42,605 nucleotides of DNA from JBBQXY01 sp051004815 (GTDB lineage Bacteria > Chloroflexota > Ktedonobacteria > Ktedonobacterales > Ktedonobacteraceae). Each line of letters opens with the position of its first letter. The stretch's first letter is position 1. This document shows positions 15,999-23,947 of the stretch, one piece after another. Below the pieces are notes generated by a model, which searched no databases, had not been told where the DNA came from, and saw only the letters and a list, made by a program, of their open reading frames with translations. The stretch is taken from NCBI GenBank assembly GCA_051004815.1, contig JBPCJY010000044.1:1-42605 (forward strand). The letters run 5' to 3'. The translations under genes and the position numbers were made by a program.

Positions 15999-17330
15999 CT
16001 ACCGCATCACCACTCCAAGTGTCCGCAGATCCTCGAAAAAGCCTGGATAGCTCTTCGCGATATGCTCAGTACCCCGCAACGTCAGCCCACGACGGCTCCG
16101 CAACGCCACAATCGCCAGTGCCATCAGCAAACGATGATCAGAATGTCCATCGACCTCGACACCACCTTCTACCCCTTGCGGCTGACCACGTACAATGATC
16201 GCATCCTGTTGCGCCATGACCATGCAGCCCGCTTTGCGCAGTTCCGCACACAGGTCATCAATGCGGTCAGATTCTTTATAGTGCAGGCTTTCAATATTAG
16301 AGAAAACACTTTCACCCTCGGCGAAACAAGCGGCAGCTACCAGCACCGGAACACAATCAATGGCCTTATCCCCATCCATTTCTATTCCGCGCAATCTTCG
16401 CCCACCGCGCAACCTGACGCTATCCCCCTCAACCCGCATGTTCGCCCCCATATCCCGCAAAGCCTGCAAAAGAGCCTCTCCATCTTCTTCGCCAGCACGC
16501 AAGCGCGACAGGAGCAGCTCACTACCAGGATCAGTGCTACTCGCACAAGCAGCCAATAATGCCGCCGCCGCGGGATAATCGCCCGGTACCACATAGTCGC
16601 GTGGCACATAATGTTGCCCGGCAGCAATAGAAAAATGTCGCAAGGCATCATCATGTGTAATAACGATACTCGCCTCTTGCATAACATTGAGCGTGACATG
16701 TATTAACGCTTGTGACTTCAAACCATCCACCACTGCAATTTCAAGTGCTTCATCAAGCAACGGCGACAGAAACAACAACGAGCTCAAGTACTGCGAACTG
16801 CGCTTACCTGAAACCGTCACACGTCCACCGTGCAAATTGCCTCCATGAAGCGTGATTGGTACATAGCCTTCTACCCCCGTCCCTTCACATTTCACCCCCA
16901 GCGCGGTCAGTACTTCCAGCAGTTCACGATTGGGCCGCTTACCCAGCGACTGCGGATGATCCGTAACAAACGTCACCTCAGGCAAAAACGCACCCAGTCC
17001 AAGTAGTAAGCGTAGCACCGCCCCCGCATTCCCCACGTTAATAGTAACTGGCCCTGCATGGTACGGACGCCCCACGCCTTTGACGCGCAACACACCTTTG
17101 CGTGCGTCATCCCACTTCAGTTCTGCTCCTAACGCTCGGCACCCACGAAAAAGCGCATCACTATCATCGCTTAATGCCGGTAACGTAATAGTACTTTCAC
17201 CCTCCGCCAATGTAGCCGCTAACAGATAGCGCAATGTGTAATACTTCGAGGAAGGCAAGCCTGGCTCACCCCGTAACAAACTCGTCGGCGCAATATACAG
17301 CTTTTGTCCCACGATCTCAGTAGTATTCAT
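15999..17330 (-). CDS. aroA: 3-phosphoshikimate 1-carboxyvinyltransferase (EPSP synthase), divergent
   Basis: Transfers enolpyruvyl from PEP to shikimate 3-phosphate in the chorismate pathway. The C-terminal half is classical: GDYPAAAALLAACA (catalytic-Asp region), HYKESDRIDDLCAEL, DGHSDHRLLMALAI and SYPGFFEDLRTLG. The N-terminal motif is unusual: PSSKYYTLRYLLAA (Lys29, Arg34) instead of PGDKSxxHR, although the Lys and Arg are kept. NVGNAGAVLRLLLG corresponds to the NAGTxxR loop with the Arg retained as LRLL. Length (443 aa) is normal. The start at 17330 suits the family; in-frame ATGs at 17345 and 17375 are possible, and AGAGAAAGG lies before the latter. No other shikimate gene is adjacent. 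Confidence 0.88.
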   Translation of the reverse strand: MNTTEIVGQKLYIAPTSLLRGEPGLPSSKYYTLRYLLAATLAEGESTITLPALSDDSDALFRGCRALGAELKWDDARKGVLRVKGVGRPYHAGPVTINVGNAGAVLRLLLGLGAFLPEVTFVTDHPQSLGKRPNRELLEVLTALGVKCEGTGVEGYVPITLHGGNLHGGRVTVSGKRSSQYLSSLLFLSPLLDEALEIAVVDGLKSQALIHVTLNVMQEASIVITHDDALRHFSIAAGQHYVPRDYVVPGDYPAAAALLAACASSTDPGSELLLSRLRAGEEDGEALLQALRDMGANMRVEGDSVRLRGGRRLRGIEMDGDKAIDCVPVLVAAACFAEGESVFSNIESLHYKESDRIDDLCAELRKAGCMVMAQQDAIIVRGQPQGVEGGVEVDGHSDHRLLMALAIVALRSRRGLTLRGTEHIAKSYPGFFEDLRTLGVVMR

Positions 17331-17434
17331 GATTTCTTCTTGCATCGGATCACTTTCAATAAATGTTGAGAACATGCCTTTCTCTATATTACATCATGCT
17401 ATCAAACGCACCCCTCACACTAACCTTCTCATAC

Positions 17435-17443
17435 ATTTTATCA
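17435..17443 (-). promoter_or_regulatory. Possible extended -10 for aroA
   Basis: On the minus strand TGATAAAAT (17435-17443) is an extended -10-like element about 105 bases before the aroA start, with no convincing -35. Confidence 0.3.
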
Positions 17444-17547
17444 CAGCAAATGGGCATACATATTCATTCCTATGTCTTCACAAAATATAGTGCAAAGAAA
17501 TACATAGTATTCAATATGTAATATGTCTATAAAATTTGCTTATATTG

Positions 17548-17576
17548 TTGACTAACAATCTATATTCTGCTATACT
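17548..17576 (+). promoter_or_regulatory. Consensus promoter for the FAD oxidoreductase
   Basis: TTGACT (17548-17553), a 17-base spacer and TATACT (17571-17576) form a strong sigma-70-type promoter. Initiation near 17583 leaves about 40 bases before the GTG start at 17623 and shows that the longer open frame beginning at 17536 is not used. Confidence 0.75.
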
Positions 17577-17622
17577 CCACACTATCAGGCACGAAAACGA
17601 GAAAGAGGAAGAAGGTATCATT

Positions 17623-18786
17623 GTGCGTCAACAACGAGTTGTCATTGTAGGGGCTGGTATTGTTGGGCTTTCGACCGCCTACGCGCTACTCGCCCAGGGG
17701 ATCAAACACGTCATTGTCTTGGAACAAGAGGCCGTCGATCATCGTAGGGCCGCATCGCACGGAGTTTCGCGCTTGCTACGCTTCGAGTATGGAGCGCAGC
17801 TCTTCTATTCAGAGATGGTTCGTCGCAGCCTGGATCGTTGGCACGCGCTTGAACACATCACCAAACGGACGCTCTATACACCCACAGGGCTACTTGTACT
17901 GGGAACAGAGCGCGACAACTTCGCACAACCAAGCTATCAGGTTATGCAGGAATTACACTTGCCAACGGAGCGCCTCTCCAGGCAAGACTGCCAGCAACGT
18001 TTTCCACAATTCTCAACCCAGGGCAACGATATTTTCACCTATAATGCTGAAGGTGGCATCCTCCACGCCTCCGTTTGTGTACAAACCTTGAAGGACTTAA
18101 TTATTGATCTCGGTGGTACAATCTATGAATCATGCCGCGTAACTGCTATCACCCATGATAATCTCTCGCGCCCCATACGCATCCACGTCAGTACAGGTGA
18201 CACACTTATAGCCGACCAGGTTGTGTTGGCCACCGGTGCCTGGGTACATCGTCTGCTGGTTGACCTACGCCTACCTGTACAACTTACACGGCAGTATCTG
18301 CTCCATTTCGCGGGTTTACCCTCTACATCCTTCGGCAACCACGCCTTCCCTGCCTTTATCACCGCCGACCTGTATGGTTTCCCGCTGCATAAATCCCCTG
18401 GCTGTCAGGGGTATTCATTCTTTAAAGCTGCTTCACATTCATTTGGCTCGTCCATTGACCCGGACGACATTCTCCCACCAGAAGAGCGCGTGCTTGCACG
18501 AATTACTCAAAGCTTACAGGACTTGCTACCTGCACTTCAACAAGCAGAACTGGTGCGCGTTGACTCGTGCATGTATGATGTCACACCCGACGAAGACTTT
18601 ATTCTTGATCACGTACCCTATGATCCACGCATCACTTTCGCCACTGGCCTCAGTGGTCACGGCTTTAAGTTTGGTCTACTACTGGGCGAAATGCTTGGCA
18701 GCATGGTTTGTGGTCTATCTTCGCCGATATCGTTGGAACGTTTCCAGCTAGCGCGTTTCTCGCGCCAGCGCATCTCCGTGGCCTGA
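17623..18786 (+). CDS. FAD-dependent amine/N-methyl amino acid oxidase (SolA/sarcosine oxidase type)
   Basis: DAO-family flavoenzyme of 387 residues that oxidises a secondary or primary amine with O2. The N-terminus is a dinucleotide-binding motif (VVIVGAGIVGLSTAYALLAQG, then VIVLEQE). SHGVSRLLRFEYG matches the SxGxSRxxR block of monomeric sarcosine/N-methyltryptophan oxidases. ADQVVLATGAWVH and the C-terminal DEDFILDHVPYDPRITFATGLSGHGFKFGLLLGEML complete the FAD site. The covalent-flavin cysteine usually found shortly before this last block has a candidate in RVDSCMYDVTPDED. Start: GTG with AGAAGG upstream. The substrate cannot be told from sequence. It is convergent with the lipid kinase gene, 24 bases apart. 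Confidence 0.88.
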   Translation: MRQQRVVIVGAGIVGLSTAYALLAQGIKHVIVLEQEAVDHRRAASHGVSRLLRFEYGAQLFYSEMVRRSLDRWHALEHITKRTLYTPTGLLVLGTERDNFAQPSYQVMQELHLPTERLSRQDCQQRFPQFSTQGNDIFTYNAEGGILHASVCVQTLKDLIIDLGGTIYESCRVTAITHDNLSRPIRIHVSTGDTLIADQVVLATGAWVHRLLVDLRLPVQLTRQYLLHFAGLPSTSFGNHAFPAFITADLYGFPLHKSPGCQGYSFFKAASHSFGSSIDPDDILPPEERVLARITQSLQDLLPALQQAELVRVDSCMYDVTPDEDFILDHVPYDPRITFATGLSGHGFKFGLLLGEMLGSMVCGLSSPISLERFQLARFSRQRISVA

Positions 18787-18810
18787 CGTGCAGCAACAAA
18801 CGTAAAAAAG

Positions 18811-20316
18811 CTAGATGATCACATGTTCAGCGTGAATCACGCCGCGCTTGCTCTTTTTACCAGTCACCACAATCGACTCGCCCTCTTGCAGTTGTTCCAA
18901 TGCGGAAGGCGCAACATGTTGGCCCGTCATGTTCGTAATAGCCGTCTTGTGGTCAATCAGTACCGCCACCGGACGCGAATCGCCGGTAGCTTGCTTAATT
19001 TCTCCACCAGCGAGAATATAGCAGTGCCTTTTATCCGGGTTTGGCGCACCACCAATGACGATTACCTTACGTCCATTATCTAGCAATGCCTCCAGGCGCG
19101 GCTGCTCTACATCTGCCTTTATCCGCTTCTTTTTCGCCGCCTTTCCATCCTTTGGCGTTTCAGTGAAGACGCTCTTTGTCTCATGCTGTACAGTAGTAGC
19201 ATCATCGGGCTGATGCTTCCGAAAGAGCGTATCGTCGTAGTTGCTCGGCACCAGCATTTTAACTGCTTTGGGAAAGGCATCGAAGCGATAATTGACGATC
19301 ACACGTCCCAATTCCTCTTTCTGCAAAGCCTCTTCATCTGACTTGCTGATATAATCTTTGAGCTTAACGGTACTGCCATCAAGTTGCAAAAGAATGCTGG
19401 CCGGAACACGAATGGAAAAATGTGCACTACGAAAGTATTGCGTATTCACATCGTCTGGCTTATGCTGCAACACTATCGATGTGAACTGTCCAATGGCCGA
19501 TAGTGGATCACCGCCACTAATCACGCAAAGATCAATGACACCGTCGTCGAGTGTGGCATCGTCCGCGATCTGCACCATATTGGCATACGTACGGGTATTC
19601 GCCACAATAATTTGCAATGCGTCGCCCTTCCAGAGCAATTTGGCCTGCTCTCCAACTCCACCATCCCATATCTCAACAGGAAAGCTGTGCTGCTTCGACA
19701 ACGTTTTCGCCGCCGCGATATCAAACGCCAGAGGACCTATTTTATGCTTGAGTTGGTTGGAGGTATGGCCGATCACCCGCGCATCAAACCCTAATCCGGC
19801 CATCATTAAAAAGTCGTGCTTCGCTTTAGACGAACCTTTTTCTTGCTTCCTACCTCCCTGTTTACTCCCCGGAGTATCTGAAGGTGTAGCAGATTGGCCC
19901 TTCTCCGCAGCGGGAAAGATCAGCTCTTGTACATCAACATGACCCACGTCAACATTGCGCAATTTGCTATTGACCAGGGCCAGAGCCGCCTTCACCGGGT
20001 CTGCGGGTATGTGCATTTCTCCAGCCCACTCGTTGGCTGTACCACCAGGTATCAGACCCACAATGCTCTTTCTTTTAGACTGCAACACACCATTGACGAC
20101 CTGATTCAGCGTCCCATCACCGCCATAGGATACCACCAGATCCGCACCTTCCTCCACCGCCTTCATACCCAGACTGACCGTTTCTCCATAATATTTTTTC
20201 AATAATAGTCGCGTGTCCCAACCAGCCGCCGCTAACACTGCCAGAATATCGGTAATTTTTGCGATATTTTGCCCTTCCCTGGGATTGATCACCAGGGAAA
20301 CCTTTTTACGACGCAT
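18811..20316 (-). CDS. Diacylglycerol/lipid kinase-like protein with C-terminal OB-like extension
   Basis: The first ~330 residues are a DAGK-catalytic/NAD-kinase-fold lipid kinase: VSLVINPREGQN, the nucleotide motif VVSYGGDGTLNQVVNG (GGDGT at 65-69), GLIPGGTANEWAGEM, and DDGVIDLCVISG in the second domain. An insertion of about 30 polar residues (PSDTPGSKQGGRKQEKG) breaks the region after NVDVGHVDV. Beyond the kinase, about 150 extra residues comprise a charged linker (AKKKRIK) and a beta-rich domain ending VVTGKKSKRGVIHAEHVII, reminiscent of OB-type domains. Start: ATG 20316 with GAGGAG at ideal spacing; longer readings lack support. Lipid phosphorylation is inferred from the family. Confidence 0.85.
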   Translation of the reverse strand: MRRKKVSLVINPREGQNIAKITDILAVLAAAGWDTRLLLKKYYGETVSLGMKAVEEGADLVVSYGGDGTLNQVVNGVLQSKRKSIVGLIPGGTANEWAGEMHIPADPVKAALALVNSKLRNVDVGHVDVQELIFPAAEKGQSATPSDTPGSKQGGRKQEKGSSKAKHDFLMMAGLGFDARVIGHTSNQLKHKIGPLAFDIAAAKTLSKQHSFPVEIWDGGVGEQAKLLWKGDALQIIVANTRTYANMVQIADDATLDDGVIDLCVISGGDPLSAIGQFTSIVLQHKPDDVNTQYFRSAHFSIRVPASILLQLDGSTVKLKDYISKSDEEALQKEELGRVIVNYRFDAFPKAVKMLVPSNYDDTLFRKHQPDDATTVQHETKSVFTETPKDGKAAKKKRIKADVEQPRLEALLDNGRKVIVIGGAPNPDKRHCYILAGGEIKQATGDSRPVAVLIDHKTAITNMTGQHVAPSALEQLQEGESIVVTGKKSKRGVIHAEHVII

Positions 20317-20419
20317 AGAACATCTCCTCATATAGCAATAGAAAATAAGTAACTCATCTTGTAACTGACACGAGAAAACATCTCGTGACGTTTCAGCAAG
20401 CAAACAACCATTGTTCAGC

Positions 20420-20454
20420 TTGACTACATACATAAGTCGTGCAATACTTTGCAC
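20420..20454 (+). promoter_or_regulatory. Promoter with dyad operator for the CMD-type histidine kinase
   Basis: TTGACT (20420-20425), a 17-base spacer and AATACT (20443-20448) form a good promoter 70 bases before the kinase gene. The perfect inverted repeat GTGCAA-TACT-TTGCAC (20439-20454) covers the -10, so a dimeric repressor probably acts here. Confidence 0.6.
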
Positions 20455-20518
20455 AAGCTGGGAAGTATCCTGAGCAGAACGCTATTCTCATCCCAGCACA
20501 TAGTGAGGGCTTTCATAC

Positions 20519-23035
20519 ATGCAAACCACGGAAAGTACCGCGAATGAGCAATTAGCAGAAACCATTCGCCAGTTTTTTGGCTTCCTGCCGCCCATTTTTG
20601 CCCCGGCACAACAGACACCTCTTGTACAACAAAACCTCTATCAGCAAACAATCTCCGCCTATATCCACAATCCCCTTCCACTCTTGTTCAAGGAACAACT
20701 TTTTAGCTATCTCTCACGTTACTGTAGTGTACGCTACTGCATCGTCTCCCATAGCTGCGCCCTTCGTTCCCTGGGTATGACCGCCAGTCAAGTACTCACA
20801 TTGCTTGAAACACCTCCACTAACCGATCTGGAAATTGACACATATATACACATTTTGGCGACTATCACAAGCCCAATTCAAGACTGGCCAGAGCCGCGCT
20901 CCGAAGCAGAACGCAGCCTGTTCTTGTGCGCTATCTTTCTCTTCTTGCTCCCTGGGCGTGCTACACATTGTCGCAATGTCGTGCGCCAATTCCTGGGCGA
21001 TACCTATCACAACGCCCTGATAGAGTTTCTCTCGTACATAAAAACTTGCCACTTCTGGCTAGAAGCCCATCCAGAGCTCTCGCAGGAAACAGACCAGCAC
21101 ATCCAGGACCACCTGGCGGCATTAGTAGCAGACGAGCCAGAGTTGACCAATTTCTTCAATACCTATCACGAAAGAGCCGCGCTGGAAAATGAACACATTA
21201 TGCGCGATCACATCGCCCGTAAACATATGGAAGAGAAATTGCGGGCATCGGAAGGCGTGGCCAATGCTAATACGCAGCAACTTGAAGCTACCTTTGAAGC
21301 AATGACCGATGGCGTAGTGGTCTACGATGCCGCGGGGAATATGCTGCGCACGAACTCCGCGTACCGCGGAATGATTGCCCTTGATCTCTATCCCAAACAC
21401 GCGCAGCTCTCTCCTGACGAACGCGGCGATATGTTGGACTTGCACAACGAAGCTGGTCAACCTCTTCCCTTAGATCAACGCCCAGTCGCGAAAATGCTGC
21501 GCGGCGAAGTGATGACCGGGAAGAATATGATGGATATTATCGTGCGCTCATTCGATGGCAACCGCAAACAACTCAATGTGAGCGGCGCACCTATGCGCGA
21601 TCAAATGGGTAATGTTGTCGGAAGCGTCATCATCTTCCGCGATGTTACTCAGCGACGACAGCTCGAACGACGCACCCATGAAACCCTTGAAGGGTTGCTG
21701 ACAATCGCTAAAACAATTGTGTATCCCTTTGATAGCCACCTCCTACCCCTACCTCCTATACAGCGTAGCGCACAACCCGATCAATCAGCCTCGGCACCCG
21801 CTAGCGAACGTCTGGTGCAGTTGACCCGCGATATCCTGGGCTGTCAAAGAGCAAGCATCATCGCTATAGAACCTGAAACGGAAATAATCCATCCCGTCGC
21901 GGAAATCGGCCTTTCACCAGAGCTCCATCAACTCATGTGGACAAGCATGAATGGCATCAAGCTCAGTGATATTGTCCCGGAGCCAGCACTCCGTGCGAAG
22001 TTGCATGCAGGACAAGAATACATCATTGATACCTCAAAACCTCCATATAATGGCTACCCCAACCCATTCGGCAGTGCTAGTATCCTCGTCGCTCCATTAT
22101 GGATAGACCACCAGCTTGTCGGCATGCTTTCCTTTGATTTCTCTAACGTAGCGCACGAGTTCACACCAGATGAGAACACCCTGACCATGGCCATCGCCAA
22201 GCTCACCACCCTGGTGATTGAACGCGAACGTCTGCTGCGGGAACGTACAGCGGCCCAAGCCAATGAACTGGCCCTCCTCGAAGCCAATCGACGCATGGAC
22301 GAGTTCATGGGGATTGCCAGCCATGAACTCAAAACACCCCTCACCACCATTAAAGGCTATGTCCAACTGGTCGCTCGCCGCTTGAAAAATAGCAGCCGTA
22401 ACGCTGAGGTGCAGGATACCCCCCTCAAACAAATTCTCGAAGGTGCCACGGAACTCCTCGAACGCACCGACGGCCAAATTGAACGACTGGGACGCCTCGT
22501 CAATGAACTGCTGGATATCTCCCGCGTGCAAGCCAACAAGCTTGATTTTCACCTGGAACACTGTGACCTCGCCACCATTGTGCGCGACGCCGTCCAGGAT
22601 CAACTGCTAGAGTCCGATGCAGTAAAACGAACTATCCACGTCAATATCCCAGCAGAACAGGGCGTCCCCATCATCGCTGACGCCGACCGCATCGGGCAAG
22701 TCGTCTCCAACTATCTATCCAACGCGCTAAAATATTCCGCTGAACAGCAGCCAGTAAACGTTTCCTTACAGCTTGAAGGACCAGCGGTACGTGTGCTGGT
22801 AAGCGATCAGGGGCCAGGATTGCCACTTGCGGAGCAGCAACATATCTGGGACCGCTTCTACCGTGCGCCAGACATCGAAGTGCAAAGCGGCTCCGGTATT
22901 GGGCTGGGCCTCGGCCTGTACATTTGCCGTACCATTATTGAACGACACAACGGCCACGTCGGTGTAGAAAGCATCCCCGGTCAGGGTTCCACCTTCTGGT
23001 TTACCTTGCCCCTGGCAAATGACCACGATCAATGA
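20519..23035 (+). CDS. Sensor histidine kinase with AhpD/CMD-like N-terminal domain, PAS and GAF
   Basis: The 838-residue soluble kinase has these domains in order. An all-helical N-terminal domain (about 1-190) carries E59 and the segment YCSVRYCIVSHS, matching the AhpD/carboxymuconolactone decarboxylase active-site layout with C74 and H78; the first Cys of the usual CxxC is Val71, with another Cys at 69. Then a PAS domain (about 245-375), a GAF-like domain (about 425-580), HisKA with phospho-acceptor His602 (SHELKTPLTTIKGY), and HATPase_c with the N box SNYLSNALKYS and G boxes SDQGPGLP and GIGLGLGLYI. No membrane segment or response regulator is nearby. GAGGG precedes the ATG. Redox or peroxide sensing is inferred. 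Confidence 0.88.
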   Translation: MQTTESTANEQLAETIRQFFGFLPPIFAPAQQTPLVQQNLYQQTISAYIHNPLPLLFKEQLFSYLSRYCSVRYCIVSHSCALRSLGMTASQVLTLLETPPLTDLEIDTYIHILATITSPIQDWPEPRSEAERSLFLCAIFLFLLPGRATHCRNVVRQFLGDTYHNALIEFLSYIKTCHFWLEAHPELSQETDQHIQDHLAALVADEPELTNFFNTYHERAALENEHIMRDHIARKHMEEKLRASEGVANANTQQLEATFEAMTDGVVVYDAAGNMLRTNSAYRGMIALDLYPKHAQLSPDERGDMLDLHNEAGQPLPLDQRPVAKMLRGEVMTGKNMMDIIVRSFDGNRKQLNVSGAPMRDQMGNVVGSVIIFRDVTQRRQLERRTHETLEGLLTIAKTIVYPFDSHLLPLPPIQRSAQPDQSASAPASERLVQLTRDILGCQRASIIAIEPETEIIHPVAEIGLSPELHQLMWTSMNGIKLSDIVPEPALRAKLHAGQEYIIDTSKPPYNGYPNPFGSASILVAPLWIDHQLVGMLSFDFSNVAHEFTPDENTLTMAIAKLTTLVIERERLLRERTAAQANELALLEANRRMDEFMGIASHELKTPLTTIKGYVQLVARRLKNSSRNAEVQDTPLKQILEGATELLERTDGQIERLGRLVNELLDISRVQANKLDFHLEHCDLATIVRDAVQDQLLESDAVKRTIHVNIPAEQGVPIIADADRIGQVVSNYLSNALKYSAEQQPVNVSLQLEGPAVRVLVSDQGPGLPLAEQQHIWDRFYRAPDIEVQSGSGIGLGLGLYICRTIIERHNGHVGVESIPGQGSTFWFTLPLANDHDQ

Positions 23036-23115
23036 AGCCACATAAACAGCGCAAACGTGGCAATAAAGAAGTGTTTTGAAAGCAAAAATATTGGCTATTT
23101 TGGAGGGTAAAAACT

Positions 23116-23772
23116 ATGACACACATACAAGGTGTCATCCTCGATGTCGATGGGACACTGGTGGATAGCAATGATGCCCATGCGAAATCCTGGGTTGATG
23201 CCCTGGCAGAATTCGGCTATACCGTCCCCTTTGCGAAAATCCGTCCCTTGATTGGCAAAGGAGGCGACAAAGTCCTCCCAGAAACCATTGGCGTGCAAAG
23301 TGAAAGCGATACAGGACAAAAGATATCTCAACGACGCGGAGAGATATTTAAAGAACGCTATCTACCAACCGTCCATGCCTTTCCTCAAGCCCAGGCTTTG
23401 CTCGACCATATGCGTGCATGTGGTCTCAAACTGGCAATAGCCAGTTCCGCGAAACCTGATGAGTTGAGAAGTTTACTCCAATTAGTAGGTGCTGCCGATC
23501 TCATCCAGGAGCAAACATCTTCAAAGGACGCAAAATCCTCGAAGCCTGATCCCGATGCCGTCCAGGTTACGTTACATAGAATGGACATCCTACCGCATTA
23601 TGTTGTGATGGGCGATACCCCTTACGATATAGAAGCAGCCAAAAAAGTTGCTGTCCGTACCATCGCTGTCCGCAGTGGCGGCTGGAAAGATGCGAATCTG
23701 GCAGGAGCAATCGCCATCTATACCGACACCGCCGAGCTCCTTGCCCAGTATGGCCATTCACCATTGGCATAG
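23116..23772 (+). CDS. HAD-superfamily phosphatase/phosphoglucomutase-like hydrolase
   Basis: Cytosolic HAD hydrolase of 218 residues, subfamily I with helical cap. Motif I is VILDVDGTLVDSN (nucleophile Asp and acid/base Asp), motif II LAIASSAKPDE, motif III KPDPDAV preceded by SSKDAKSS, and motif IV VVMGDTPYDIEAAKKV. This resembles beta-phosphoglucomutase and phosphoglycolate-phosphatase-like members; the substrate is unknown. GGAGG precedes the ATG. It lies between two paralogous histidine kinases, 80 bases after the first. It is not GmhB-like (a different HAD class), so it does not complete the heptose pathway. Confidence 0.88.
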   Translation: MTHIQGVILDVDGTLVDSNDAHAKSWVDALAEFGYTVPFAKIRPLIGKGGDKVLPETIGVQSESDTGQKISQRRGEIFKERYLPTVHAFPQAQALLDHMRACGLKLAIASSAKPDELRSLLQLVGAADLIQEQTSSKDAKSSKPDPDAVQVTLHRMDILPHYVVMGDTPYDIEAAKKVAVRTIAVRSGGWKDANLAGAIAIYTDTAELLAQYGHSPLA

Positions 23773-23852
23773 GAATATTAGCTCTGCAACTTTTTGCTAA
23801 TCTGAGGCGTGTAGAAGATAATGAGCAAGTCATCACTGGTTTGCTGTGCCTT

Positions 23853-23879
23853 TATACACGCACTATTCGTTATACACGC
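23853..23879. repeat. Short direct repeat upstream of the second kinase
   Basis: TATACACGC occurs at 23853-23861 and again at 23871-23879, an 18-base period, about 70-95 bases before the kinase start; flanking TGTGCCT/AGGCACA are complementary. It may be a regulator-binding site. Confidence 0.35.
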
Positions 23880-23947
23880 TGTACAGGCACAATACAGCTA
23901 TATTTATCATGGAATACATAGTACGACATATTCCAACAAGAGGTATT

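Noticed and set aside
17536..17622. N-terminal extension of the FAD oxidoreductase from a TTG
   Set aside because: The consensus promoter lies inside this stretch, so it would not be transcribed.
20317..20454. N-terminal extension of the lipid kinase
   Set aside because: GAGGAG directs the start at 20316 and the extension has no domain and crosses promoter elements.
23116..23772. HAD phosphatase as the missing GmhB of the heptose pathway
   Set aside because: Its motifs and cap are of the phosphoglucomutase/phosphoglycolate type, and it lies 9 kb away among kinases.
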